Positions 44,082 to 53,150 of a DNA stretch of 64,000 nt are shown in pieces. The translations under genes were made by a program, and so were the position numbers. The notes beneath the pieces were generated by a model. The model was not told the origin of the DNA. It saw only the letters and a program-made list of their open reading frames with translations, and did not search any database. The DNA is taken from assembly GCA_951640165.1 (NCBI GenBank), contig OX621246.1, forward strand, positions 35,978,501 to 36,042,500, in the 5' to 3' direction. The number at the start of each line of letters is the position of its first letter. Position 1 is the first letter of the stretch. This stretch comes from Pseudoips prasinana. Its lineage: Eukaryota > Arthropoda > Insecta > Lepidoptera > Nolidae.

Positions 44082-44390
44082 CTAGCTGTGCCCCGCGGAT
44101 TTACCCGCGTTAAACTTTGTAAACTGTCACAGCTCCTCCCCCGTAGGTGATAGCGTGATAAATGTAGCCTATATGTTGACCCGACCTCTTCGTAATATTC
44201 ATGTATCAAGTAAATCCATGCAGTACTTTTTGAGTTTAGCTCGGAAATACATACAAACAAACAGACACACAGACAAAAATTTTAAATACTATATTTTTGG
44301 CTTCGATATCGGTTGTAGATGACGCCCCAAGTATCCTTTTAAAAAAAATATTCAATGTACAGTTTTGACTTTCCTACGATTTAAATATAT
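44082..44390 (-). mobile_element. Long-type Helitron
   Basis: Complement of CTAG at 44082-44085 after A, hairpin CCGCGGATTTACCCGCG, then GACCCGACCTCTTCGTAATA and AATACATACAAACAAACAGA. The TC end near 44390 is blurred. Confidence 0.65.
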
Positions 44391-44401
44391 TTATTTATAC
44401 T

Positions 44402-44522
44402 TGAATATTACTAAGAGGTCGGGTCAACATATAGGCTACACATTATCACGCTATCACCTACGGGGGAGGAGCCTTGATCATTTATAAAATTTAACGCGGG
44501 CAAAACCGCAGGGTACAGCTAG
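44402..44522 (+). mobile_element. Partial long-type Helitron, opposite orientation
   Basis: GAATATTACTAAGAGGTCGG, ATCACGCTATCACCTACGGG and the 3' end CGGGCAAAACCGCAGGGTAC then CTAG (44519-44522) followed by T. The 5' part is missing; it faces the copy at 44082. Confidence 0.65.
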
Positions 44523-44910
44523 TGTAGGAATAAAAAACGGTGACATTCTACGGTGGAACCGAGCGCTATCCATATTGAATATTTCTATAGTTGGTACTGT
44601 TAGTAGCAAATACTGAACAGTTTAAAGGGTATGGTAATTACAGATTAGTACATTAAAGTTAGGACTAGATTCAGAAACAAAAGGGCCTAGGTTTTATATT
44701 GTAATAAAATGTGAAGGTTTAATTGTACCTAGTCACACCCTTGTGACTGCAAGAATAGTGACTATTATAAGATTAAGCTGCTTGTGTGAGTTGTAGCGTT
44801 ATCGCTCTAGTTCTAGTAGATAACTCTTTGCTGTCCTATTCAGGATGGTGTCAACTGCTAGGCGCAGATGCCTAGATTTTTCAGCCGTAGTTCACAGCAC
44901 AGTCATGTAA

Positions 44911-45082
44911 TCACACTAATATTATAAACGCGAAAGTTTGTGAGTGTGTGACTGTGTGAGTGTGTATGTTTGTTACTTCTTCACGTCATAACGGCTGGAG
45001 GGATTTTAAGCTGACACCCTGCATTAACACATAGGCTATAATTTGTAAAGTTTAACGCGGGAAAAACCGCGGGCACAGCTAG
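44911..45082 (+). mobile_element. Non-autonomous Helitron, 172 bp
   Basis: It starts TCACACTAATATTATAAACG after A44910 and ends CGGGAAAAACCGCGGGCAC...CTAG (45079-45082) before T45083. All terminal hallmarks are intact. Confidence 0.75.
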
Positions 45083-45114
45083 TAAATTAAAGAAATATTA
45101 TTCATTTATACTTA

Positions 45115-45210
45115 CTCTTTGACTGCTTCTTTAATCTAGCGGTAGCATGTTCAATTGCTAATAATAATAAGGTCTCGGGTTCGAATCCGGGGTCGTGCCA
45201 AAAAGTGGGT
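45115..45210 (+). mobile_element. SINE-D head
   Basis: GACTGCTTCTTTAATCTAGC, TCGGGTTCGAATCCGGGGTC (good B box) and GTGCCAAAAAGTG. The body is replaced by other sequence after 45210. Confidence 0.55.
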
Positions 45211-45399
45211 ACAGTGGTAGCGAGCTTTGAGTCTATTAGATCGGTTGCGCTGGAATTTTCTAGGCGTACTTTGAGGTGAAGCATGCATGATTAGCCCGAC
45301 CGATTTCTGGTCATGGTGACCACTTCAACTCCTAGTCGGTACGGCGTTTGTGGGCCTGATGATGGCTGCGATAGCAATATTTTATTATATATTTTCTTA

Positions 45400-45630
45400 G
45401 AAGTAGTATACCTGGCCTGTGTGAATGGGACAACCGGAAGGGGAAGACCACGTCGAACATTCTCTGACCAAATTGGAGATGTTCTCAAGAAAGGGCAGGT
45501 CAGAAGTACCCTAAACCGGCGAGCATGTATGAAGAATATAATGACAGTAATCGAGGCAAAAGAAGTATGCAAAGATCGTGACAAATGGAAATCCGTTGTC
45601 TCTGCCTACCCCTCTGGGAAACAGGCGTGA
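45400..45630 (+). pseudogene. C-terminal tail of a non-LTR reverse transcriptase
   Basis: The plus frame ending at 45630 reads [19 protein letters not shown], then [20 protein letters not shown] and [11 protein letters not shown]. The GRGRPR(R/K)T.....I..D.......DR.KW pattern is the usual end of endonuclease-bearing LINE polyproteins. About 75 of the 105 open codons are LINE-like; the first ~30 are unrelated sequence. No catalytic motif is present. A (GTAT)n tract follows the stop. Confidence 0.55.
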
Positions 45631-46164
45631 GTCTATGTATGTATGTCTATACTTTCTTAGTAAACTCTTGCGCACGTGAGTTTCCCATCAACATAAATGT
45701 ATTGAATAATTTGGGGTAACCACTGTCTATACGAATAGAAGTTATCTGCCACAGAAAGGAAATTAATAAAGTTAACCTTTTTTGGACACGAATTCAACAA
45801 GAAAGTGGTGAAATTATTGAAAAGAGCGAATTATATTATAAAAACGAGTTTTTGTACCACTTTCACTGGCTCTTGACCCGGTTCTTTGCATTTGTTTGAA
45901 CATTTCGGTGAATTACATTTTAAAATATTGTATGAGTAACGTTTTAAGTAGCGTTGTTGTTAGCTCGTTTCACTTGTAGTGGCGTACATGTTAATTTTAA
46001 TTTCATTCAACATCCTGAGGCTCTTATGTCAATGTAAAAACTATTAGCCATTTCATATTTAGGGTAAATATATAACTTCTTTTTTAACATGACTACCGCG
46101 TTAAGGAATTAATTTCCTGTATCGCGGTGGACTTTACTAGCATGTAATGCGAAGGACACAAACA

Positions 46165-46260
46165 GATTTAGAACAAAAATAGTGGTCTTGTGCGGCACTC
46201 GAACCCGCACCATTTTCAACCGACCACCTTAACCACGGCGGCAAACATGCAGTCTTTTGT
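46165..46260 (-). mobile_element. SINE head, minus strand
   Basis: The complement shows CGGCGTGGTTAAGGTGG-like A box (from CCACCTTAACCACGGCG) and B box GCGGGTTCGAGTGCCGC, 30-35 bases apart. The tail is short. Confidence 0.45.
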
Positions 46261-46387
46261 CGTAGTCAAGGCAATGCTATCTAAATTGCCTAAATATAGT
46301 TCCAAAGTAGATACCTATATTTAGACCGCAATCATGTTTTTGTTCAATTACACACTGGTTTTTTATTTGTTTTGCATTCACTCCAAT

Positions 46388-46594
46388 TTAATAATAATAT
46401 CCTGGGACATTATTCACACACGGCCATCTGAACCCAAAAAGCAGAGCTTGTAATATGGAAACCAGAAAACTAATATACTACATATACTACAGATGAAATA
46501 GATGTGTCCATACACACAAATATTTGTCCTGGGTAGGAATCGAACCCACGACCTGCGGCGTGAAAGGGAAGCATTTACCAACCACGCCAACAAT
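46388..46594 (-). mobile_element. SINE-A copy, internally deleted
   Basis: AATATCCTGGGACATTATTC at the left and complement of the head at the right (GGAATCGAACCCACGACCTG). About 40 bases of the middle are missing (TACTACAGATGAAATAG). Confidence 0.7.
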
Positions 46595-46974
46595 TTGACT
46601 AATACATAGCTTATACGGGTCCCAATTGCTTGTAACGATTAATTGTTGTTTTTCCACTCCTATCCCATTTCCAAACAAAACATGAGAATTGAGAAAAGCT
46701 TTTTTAAACTTAAAGAATAAAATAGTTTCCACCATAATTATATTCACCACCCGACTATGTCTGCATGACCTACTGTTGATCTTTTTGTTAACTTGATTTA
46801 ATAAGTTACCGGCTTATATAGCGACCCAAGGTTCCCCAAAAGTCATCCACCTGGCACTGAAGTGTCTGAGATTAAACTGACATTACACGCAGGTGGACAG
46901 TGCCCTGCGTACTTCGTGTTCTAGCCTAAATAGTTACCTTAATGTATTAAGGGCTGTTTTACTTGCGTTCATGT

Positions 46975-47180
46975 AATGTAATGTCCTCCTAGACGAATTC
47001 CGGCCACGGCGGCCAGTCTCAACAGAGATTAGCCATCTGCGTGGGACATATTATAGTGCTCAAGTGTGTGCGCAAACATAGAAGCACTTTGTATTCCATC
47101 ACTCTCGTGATCCGATGGGACGCCTAGCGACACGACCGGAAAGAGGTCAGGTACAGGACCGACGGCTTTACGTGCTCTCC
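46975..47180 (-). mobile_element. SINE-D cut by an RTE insertion
   Basis: GTCCTCCTAGACGAATTCCG (tail), CCGGAAAGAGGTCAGGTACA and GACGGCTTTACGTGCTCTCC. The copy stops in the core at the junction with the RTE-like insert, and the head is not found on the other side. Confidence 0.65.
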
Positions 47181-47348
47181 TCACGTATGAGGAGTACAGT
47201 AGGGATTAAAATAGACATCATCAGCCTGACACCGTCCACTGCTGGTCTTAGGCCACCCACAAAGGGTTTTTATAATGTTGCCATTTGGAAGGGGTCTCTC
47301 AAGTTCGCCTCGCCCTATCCCACTTTTCGTAACGTTCTCCTCACGTAT
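47176..47348 (-). mobile_element. RTE-like LINE tail, second subfamily, with 13-bp target duplication
   Basis: The insert 47189-47335 has CATCATCAGCCTGACACCGT and CCACTGCTGGTCTTAGGCC, a diverged relative of the RTE tail at 28428. TCTCCTCACGTAT at 47176-47188 is repeated exactly at 47336-47348. Confidence 0.7.
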
Positions 47349-47394
47349 TCAGCAGCTTACGCCCCAAGTTAAGTATGCATGAAAATGTTCTAAA

Positions 47395-47765
47395 CCGGTT
47401 TTTATTCACAAAGACTTTTAAAGGCGCTTGTAAATCGTCGGAATTTCAATAGTAGTAATTAAAAAAAAAAAAAATTAAATATTTTTATTCACGTAGACTT
47501 TAAAAAAGCGCTTGTAAATAGTCAGAACATGTTCGCAGTAATATATAATTAATTTATAGTTATTTCTAGGTACATATAGATATATAGGTACACGGATTGT
47601 AGGAAATAATTTACAATAAGATTTTTTTATAACAGTAACGATATTTAGCTAACTAAAATTAAGTTATTGTCAAGGATCATGTGTATGTAGGTTTAATTAT
47701 CTAAATTTTAGCTATATTTTTACTACATATTGTCTGAATGGTTCTGTCTATATTAAGGTACGAAT
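47395..47765 (-). mobile_element. LINE-I 3' ends, two stacked copies
   Basis: A short piece (47395-47455: GGTTTTTATTCACAAAGACT) is followed, after an A-run, by a longer copy from 47466 (TTTTTATTCACGTAGACTTT) that extends to GGTTCTGTCTATATTAAGG as in the copy at 10451. Confidence 0.55.
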
Positions 47766-47813
47766 TAGATGTTATCGGCGGACCTTGTGTTTATAACGAC
47801 GGTCGCGCTTTAA

Positions 47814-47855
47814 TGTACCTATAGTTAGTATGACAAATTAACTATAGGTACATAT
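47814..47855. repeat. Short hairpin
   Basis: ATGTACCTATAGTTAGT and its complement ATTAACTATAGGTACAT with one mismatch, separated by seven bases. Function unknown. Confidence 0.5.
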
Positions 47856-48420
47856 GTAATTCTAGGTACAAATAGATTATTGAAGTTATACTTCTTTTGG
47901 CGCGATGGAGAAAAATGATGAGAGTGAATTTTTACGATGCGCGCGCACACCGACACCAAAAAATTTAACAGCATGACGTTAGTTCTAGGTAGTATGAAAA
48001 TTGATAACTATGTTCATGTTGTATATTAAGAAATATAACTTCTAACGCGTGTACATGTATACACACGTTTTTTTCTACTTTCTACTCTTTCGTAATCCAA
48101 TGGACGGACATACGACACGACCAAGAGCTTTACGGTTCAGACGCACCGAGTAAAAAAGCCGTTGTAAAATAACAAGTGACATTATCCAAGTGGCCATAAT
48201 CCCGTGGCCAGTGTCCACCGACTTCAAACTGTGATTAGGAGGACCTCACTTAAACTTACATCAACTGATGGCGAGAACTTTGCGGACCCGCACACGATTT
48301 AAATGTTACAAGGACAATCAGTTTGTTACGCTCTATGTAAATAGGTAGAGTTTTGTTTATATATCTAACGCTATCTAACGCTAAAGGAGGGTATTTAAAG
48401 AGAATAAAAACCCTCAACAA
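47856..48420. other. Interval with a decayed SINE-D trace
   Basis: 48070-48235 (CTACTCTTTCGTAATCCAAT, GACACGACCAAGAGC, GTGTCCACCGACTTC) faintly follows the complement of SINE-D. Otherwise empty. Confidence 0.3.
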
Positions 48421-48848
48421 AAAATATTCCAATGTAGGTCTAAATTTGTTACGTCAGAATAGTTCCAATTCGCAGAATTAACTCTTTTATGGGACAATGT
48501 ATAAGATTCTATAACCAACTTCCCAGTGATATCCGAGAAATGTCTATGAATAACTTTAAAAGAATTATAAAAGCCAAATTGTGTAGCAGGGCTTACTACA
48601 AAACTTATGATTATTTAAGTGACATAACAGCTTGGGATTGTCGCTCTAAATTTACACATTTAAATACAATGTAATTTTATGTAAGAAATAAATATTTTAA
48701 AAAAGGATTCCTACTGAGTTTTCTGGCAGTGTTTCTCAGTAGCTGCCACGTCATGCACTGCACGGTAGGGTAAAAAATTGACGATTCCACACAAATGTAA
48801 TATTTTAACGGAATAAATGACATTTTGATTTTTGATTTTCAGAGATCG
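48421..48848 (+). mobile_element. LINE-K 3' end
   Basis: It includes the open tail at 48489-48674 and a 3' untranslated region (GAGTTTTCTGGCAGTGTTTC, CACGTCATGCACTGCACGG, ATTTTTGATTTT) shared with the copy at 15721. It is truncated at the 5' side. Confidence 0.6.
48489..48674 (+). pseudogene. LINE-K ORF2 C-terminal tail
   Basis: 61 open codons reading QCIRFYNQLPSDIREMSM, NNFKRIIKAKLCSRAYYKTY and DYLSDITAWD. The F(Y)NQLP.DIR....N.FK...K..L...YY...DYL order is typical of the last 60 residues of Jockey/CR1-like ORF2. The methionine is internal to the former protein. No stops or frameshifts, so it is less decayed than the copies at 15721 and 35236. Confidence 0.6.
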
Positions 48849-48921
48849 AAAATAAATCAATGTGCGATAAAAATAAGATTAAGATGGTTGGGGTTAAGAT
48901 TAGTGCCAAGAGTCTAAGACT

Positions 48922-49055
48922 GACTGCACGTGTGACGCAGCGGTTATGACAGTACCATCGCCACTTTGTGACCTTGGTTCGATTCCCGAATACTACAACT
49001 ATTTGGGTTGCCCATAAGTAATTGGTCTGAGTCTAGATGTACTTTGTGTCCGTTA
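48922..49055 (+). mobile_element. SINE with tRNA-like head
   Basis: A-box-like GTGACGCAGCGGTTATGACA and B box TTGGTTCGATTCCCG, followed by GTAATTGGTCTGAGTCTAGA. The head is related to that at 41036 and the proximal tail to SINE-A (GAGTCT.G.TGTA). Confidence 0.5.
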
Positions 49056-49747
49056 ATTATATGTTTTTAAAGTAACCCTCCACCCAGGGACTCAAATCCC
49101 TAATGCAGGCGTGATCATAAATAAAAGTTTTCATTATAATAACAAATTTTGGTCACGCTGACTTATTATTACCTACCTCTTGATAAGTCTTGTAATATTA
49201 GCTGTAAGATTTAACATAATGAATTCAGTAATATAAAACAACATACAATTTACTCGACAAATAACTAAGTTTATTTAACTCTTTTAATAAAACTACCCCA
49301 TCTCATCAACAGCATTTGCCCCTCGAATGTTGCTATAAAATATTGCACACCGCAACAAACACAAAGCTCAGTAATATTTAGTCACAAAGTAAAATATTTA
49401 CTTGCTTATAGTAGTCAGTGTTCTATATTATTTTATGAGTTTGTGTGTATATACATATATGGCATTACATGCATGTTGTGATAGCCTAGCGGGTAGACCG
49501 TTGGACTATGGGGGGCATTCCGTGAAGCACACCCAGACGTAGCACACCTAAAGTATTCTACTTAGCACACCCGTAGGTGGGCTTAAAATAAAAAATAAAT
49601 ATAATTAATTTACTGTTCCACGAAGCACACCTATGAATATCACTCGCATAGTGCGGAGACTAAGATATAACCATAAAAGTGTCGATAGAAGAAAATATTT
49701 ATTATTTAAAATACTGAATTAAATATATAATAATAATATTTAGGGAC
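49056..49747. other. Interval with a tRNA-like scrap and a repeated AGCACACC motif
   Basis: 49482-49510 (GTGATAGCCTAGCGGGTAGA) looks like a SINE A-box region with no B box. Between 49527 and 49637 the octamer AGCACACC occurs four times, twice as CGTGAAGCACACC or CACGAAGCACACC. No coding sequence. Confidence 0.35.
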
Positions 49748-49985
49748 AATGTCACACAGATCATCCTAGCCGCAAACTAAGCAAAGCTTGTACTATGGGT
49801 TCCAGGAGACGATATACATACTTATATAGATAGATAAATACTTAAATGCATAGAAAACATCCATGACTCAGAAACAAATGTTCGTGCTCATCACACAAAT
49901 ATTTGCACTTACCGGGATTCGAACCCAGGACCACCAGCTTCGTAGGCAGGAGCACTACCAACTAGGCTACAGTGACCGTCACCGT
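49748..49985 (-). mobile_element. SINE-C copy
   Basis: The complement of the copy at 26228: ATCATCCTAGCCGCAAACTA (3' end) through CCGGGATTCGAACCCAGGAC (B box) to ACTACCAACTAGGCTACAG (A box). It is well preserved with only scattered changes. Confidence 0.75.
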
Positions 49986-50378
49986 CATATATCTAACATC
50001 TTTCAGTTTCATTATAATAATGTGGCACAATAATAGTCATTTTTGTAAGCTTACTATTTAAAATCGAGATTGTTTCATAATAATCTTTCCAAAAAAAAAA
50101 AAATTTTTTACGATTTTTCTATTATTTTCCTTTTTGTGCTCTTAATAAAATCACAGATTGTTTCATAATTGCAATAGTGCGAGTTCTAACTCAAGCGCAA
50201 ACCACTGACTTTTCGAAGACATGTGTGTATTAAATATTAACTATCTCGTATTATAACGGTGAAGGAAAACATCGTGACAAAACCTGCATGCCTGAGAGTT
50301 CTCCAGAATGTTCTTGATGCCATTTGAAGTCTGCCAACCCGCTATAAGCCAGCGCGGTGAACTATCCCTATATATTTT

Positions 50379-50558
50379 CATGTTTCTGCTTTGACCTGTT
50401 TATAACAGTACGCACGGCTACATATCAACTGACCTGTCCTGAATCTGACCTCTCATTGTATGGAAATCCTAAACAACTCGAGATCAGCTTATACTGGAAA
50501 TGTATAGCTCGATGTGTAGCCGTGTGTACTGTTATAAACAGGTCAAAGCAGAAACATG
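50379..50558. mobile_element. GTAC-bounded MITE at the centre of a palindrome
   Basis: GTAC at 50408-50411 and 50526-50529 bounds a 114-bp core with inverted ends (CACGGCTACATATC, GATGTGTAGCCGTG). Outside the GTACs, 29 bases (50379-50407, ending GACCTGTTTATAACA) are the exact inverted copy of 50530-50558. The outer arms differ from those of the sister element at 57366. Confidence 0.75.
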
Positions 50559-50588
50559 TTTTATATTTAATAGTTTTGAATGTTACAC

Positions 50589-50611
50589 TTTACTTTACTT
50601 TACTTTACTAG
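50589..50611. repeat. (CTTTA)n short tandem repeat
   Basis: About four units of five bases. Confidence 0.7.
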
Positions 50612-50929
50612 ACTTAAAACCAGTCCTTAGACCCATGTGAATAAGATTTACAAGTCATTGGTTTTATATTGTAATACTTCATCAAATTTTCTAAAAATTA
50701 TTTCCACCGCAAAAAAGAAACACAAAAGTTAATAACTTAAAAAGCTTCAAAGAAACTAATATCCTCATCCGTTTTATCAAATCTGAGACGTTTAAACAAT
50801 ACTGGGAGGAAAGCGGCGCCATTTGTAAACGTAAGCCATTTGCTAACTACTCAAGGATAATTTAAAGTTTTCTTAAGGGAGGTGCGCATTGAACTGTAAT
50901 GGATAAATGATAATAAAGGTTGATGTCCT

Positions 50930-51000
50930 ACGGCCACGGCGGGGAGTCTCAACGGAGTGTAGGCTGTAGCCATCTGCGAAGGGTAATTGTAGCCACAATA
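50930..51000 (-). mobile_element. SINE-D tail fragment
   Basis: GGCCACGGCGGGGAGTCTCA and GTAGCCATCTGCGAAGGG. It is bounded on the right by a Helitron. Confidence 0.45.
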
Positions 51001-51001
51001 G

Positions 51002-51188
51002 TCACACTAATATTATAAATGCGAAAGTTTGTGAGTGTGTAATAGTGTGTATGTTTGTTACTTCTTCACGTATAAACGGCTAGAGTGATTTTAGTAAAAT
51101 TTGGTGTGGAGTTAGCTGACACCCTGGATTAATACATAGGCTATTATTTATAAAGTTTAACGCGGGTTAAACCGCGGGGTACAGCTAG
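51002..51188 (+). mobile_element. Non-autonomous Helitron, 187 bp
   Basis: TCACACTAATATTATAAATG at the left, CGCGGGTTAAACCGCGGGGT hairpin and CTAG (51185-51188) before T. The base before TC is G, not A. TTAGCTGACACCCTGGATTA is the shared internal block. Confidence 0.7.
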
Positions 51189-51249
51189 TATGTTATATTT
51201 CCGTTACTTCAACTTACTTGAAATTGGATTCCATGTATCTCGAATTAAC

Positions 51250-51480
51250 TGGTGCAGTGGTTAGTGACCCTTACAGCTTAACCAGAGGTAGTGGGTTTGA
51301 CCCCAACCACCACCAATCTTTGTGTCATGAACACGATTATTTGGTCTGTGTCTGGGTGTAACTTATGTGTGTGTTCGTGTTTAAAAATATATTAATTTTT
51401 TGCTTACCATAGTACAGGCTCTGCATATTTTGTGTTCAGATGGCAATGTGTTAGTTGCGCCAAGATATTTCTTTAAAGTG
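51250..51480 (+). mobile_element. SINE-B, longest copy
   Basis: Head GGTGCAGTGGTTAGTGACCC with B box GTGGGTTTGACCCCAACC, proximal body GAACACGATTATTTGGTCTG, and a 3' half CCATAGTACAGGCTCTGCAT, GTTCAGATGGCAATGTG related to SINE-A. Confidence 0.65.
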
Positions 51481-51593
51481 TTGAAACTTTATCTCTATTT
51501 TATTTAAAATAACAAACATGTCTGTCTCAGTAGGTGCTTATACCAGGGACCAGGACGGAAAGGTTTAAGATGTTTCCTAACGAGAGTCTATCT

Positions 51594-51613
51594 ATATATA
51601 TATATATATATAA
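51594..51613. repeat. (TA)n microsatellite
   Basis: Ten TA units inside TATCTATATATA. Confidence 0.8.
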
Positions 51614-52126
51614 GCAGCTGTGCTTTTTGTTTCCTAATTTTATCACTAACGTGATTACATCTTTAACGAGCAATGTAATTAATTAATAGCTTGTATAAGG
51701 CGAAGTGTAAGGAATAGCGAAATGAACGGCTGATTTCTCCGTAGGTAACGCAATATAAAATAATATAGCCAATTTTTTCTTACTAACGCACTGTTTGATT
51801 TAACTTCATCATCTAATAACGTACCTGAACATTCAAATCGTACGTTGAACTCTAATTACCTCTGTATAACAAAAGGTTAACAAACATTACGCCTCAGTGT
51901 CCTCGCACCCTAAACTAAATAAGAAACAGCAATATATTTAAATCGCAGTGAGCGCGCAGCCCGGTCACTTTGACGGCTAATTATTATCCAGCTTAGTTCC
52001 GTTAAGCTATAGTGGAGAATATGAACAACTTTGCAGCAGCCTTATGCAATGCTTTATTTATTTATAAACTTACAATAAATATTCTTCATTTTATATTTTA
52101 ATATGTAAATATCCAAATAACAGATA

Positions 52127-52373
52127 ATAATAATATCCTGGGACATTATTCACACATGGCCATCTGATCCCAAATTAAGCAGAGCTTGTACTATGGAAAT
52201 CAGATAATTGATATACTACTACTTTTCTTTTGTAAATATATTCTTCTACAGATAATTACACCCAGACACAGGCCGAACAGACATGTTCATGTACACAAAT
52301 ATCTGTCCTGGGTGAGAATTGGACCTACGACCTACGGAGTGAAAGCCAAGCATCTACCAACTTATCTAAGCTT
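52127..52373 (-). mobile_element. SINE-A copy
   Basis: AATATCCTGGGACATTATTC to complement of the head (AAGCCAAGCATCTACCAAC). The B box is decayed (GAATTGGACCTACGA). Confidence 0.75.
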
Positions 52374-52883
52374 AAACGCAGCGATGTAGGGGTAAAACAA
52401 CAGGATGTCCATGTTATTTTTATTTCATCCCATACCACACACCATCGTGTATAGCGCCATTTAGTGTTGTCGTACTAGAATTCATTTATTTTATTTTGCA
52501 TATCAATAATCAAAGCACCCATATTAGAGACCTTTGTGTCTATAAATATGTATAAAAATTTCGCTCATGAATGTTTCTATCGTATCATTTATACATTTAA
52601 CATTTTTCTAACAAACCTTTTAGAAAGTTAAAATGAATTTTCAACATCTGAAATGTGTTTTCATTTAATTCCGTTTCATCCAACAAGGTTCTCTCATTAC
52701 AGAAACCGATCCTTTATCAATAGCTCTTCAAATTTATTTATTGTAATATAAACATTTCTTAGAAAAATCCCATTTACTTCCATTCTTAACCAAAGGGCTC
52801 CTTCCTAAAAAAGGATTTATTAGAATACACCGATTGAAAAAATTTGATAATGAGACATTTTAAAATTTCAATATAAGACTTGA

Positions 52884-53150
52884 CGGGCCCCGGTTGGCGC
52901 GGTTGGTAAATGCTTGCTTTTCACGCCACAGGTCGTGGGTTCGATTCCCACTCAGGACAGATATTTGTGTGCATGAACATGTCTGTTTATCCTGAATCTG
53001 GGTGTAATTATATATATAAGTATGTATTTATAAAAGAAAAGTACCTAGTATTTGTAATATATCAGTTTTCTGGTTTCCACAGTACAAGCTCTGCTTAGTT
53101 TGGGGTCAGATGGCTGTGTGGGAATAATGTCCAAGGATAAAAAAATTATA
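52884..53150 (+). mobile_element. SINE-A, full-length copy
   Basis: TTGGCGCGGTTGGTAAATGC, GTGGGTTCGATTCCCAC (intact boxes), AGTACAAGCTCTGCTTAGTT and an A-rich end GGATAAAAAAATTAT. Together with 1926 it is the best preserved of the family. Confidence 0.8.
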
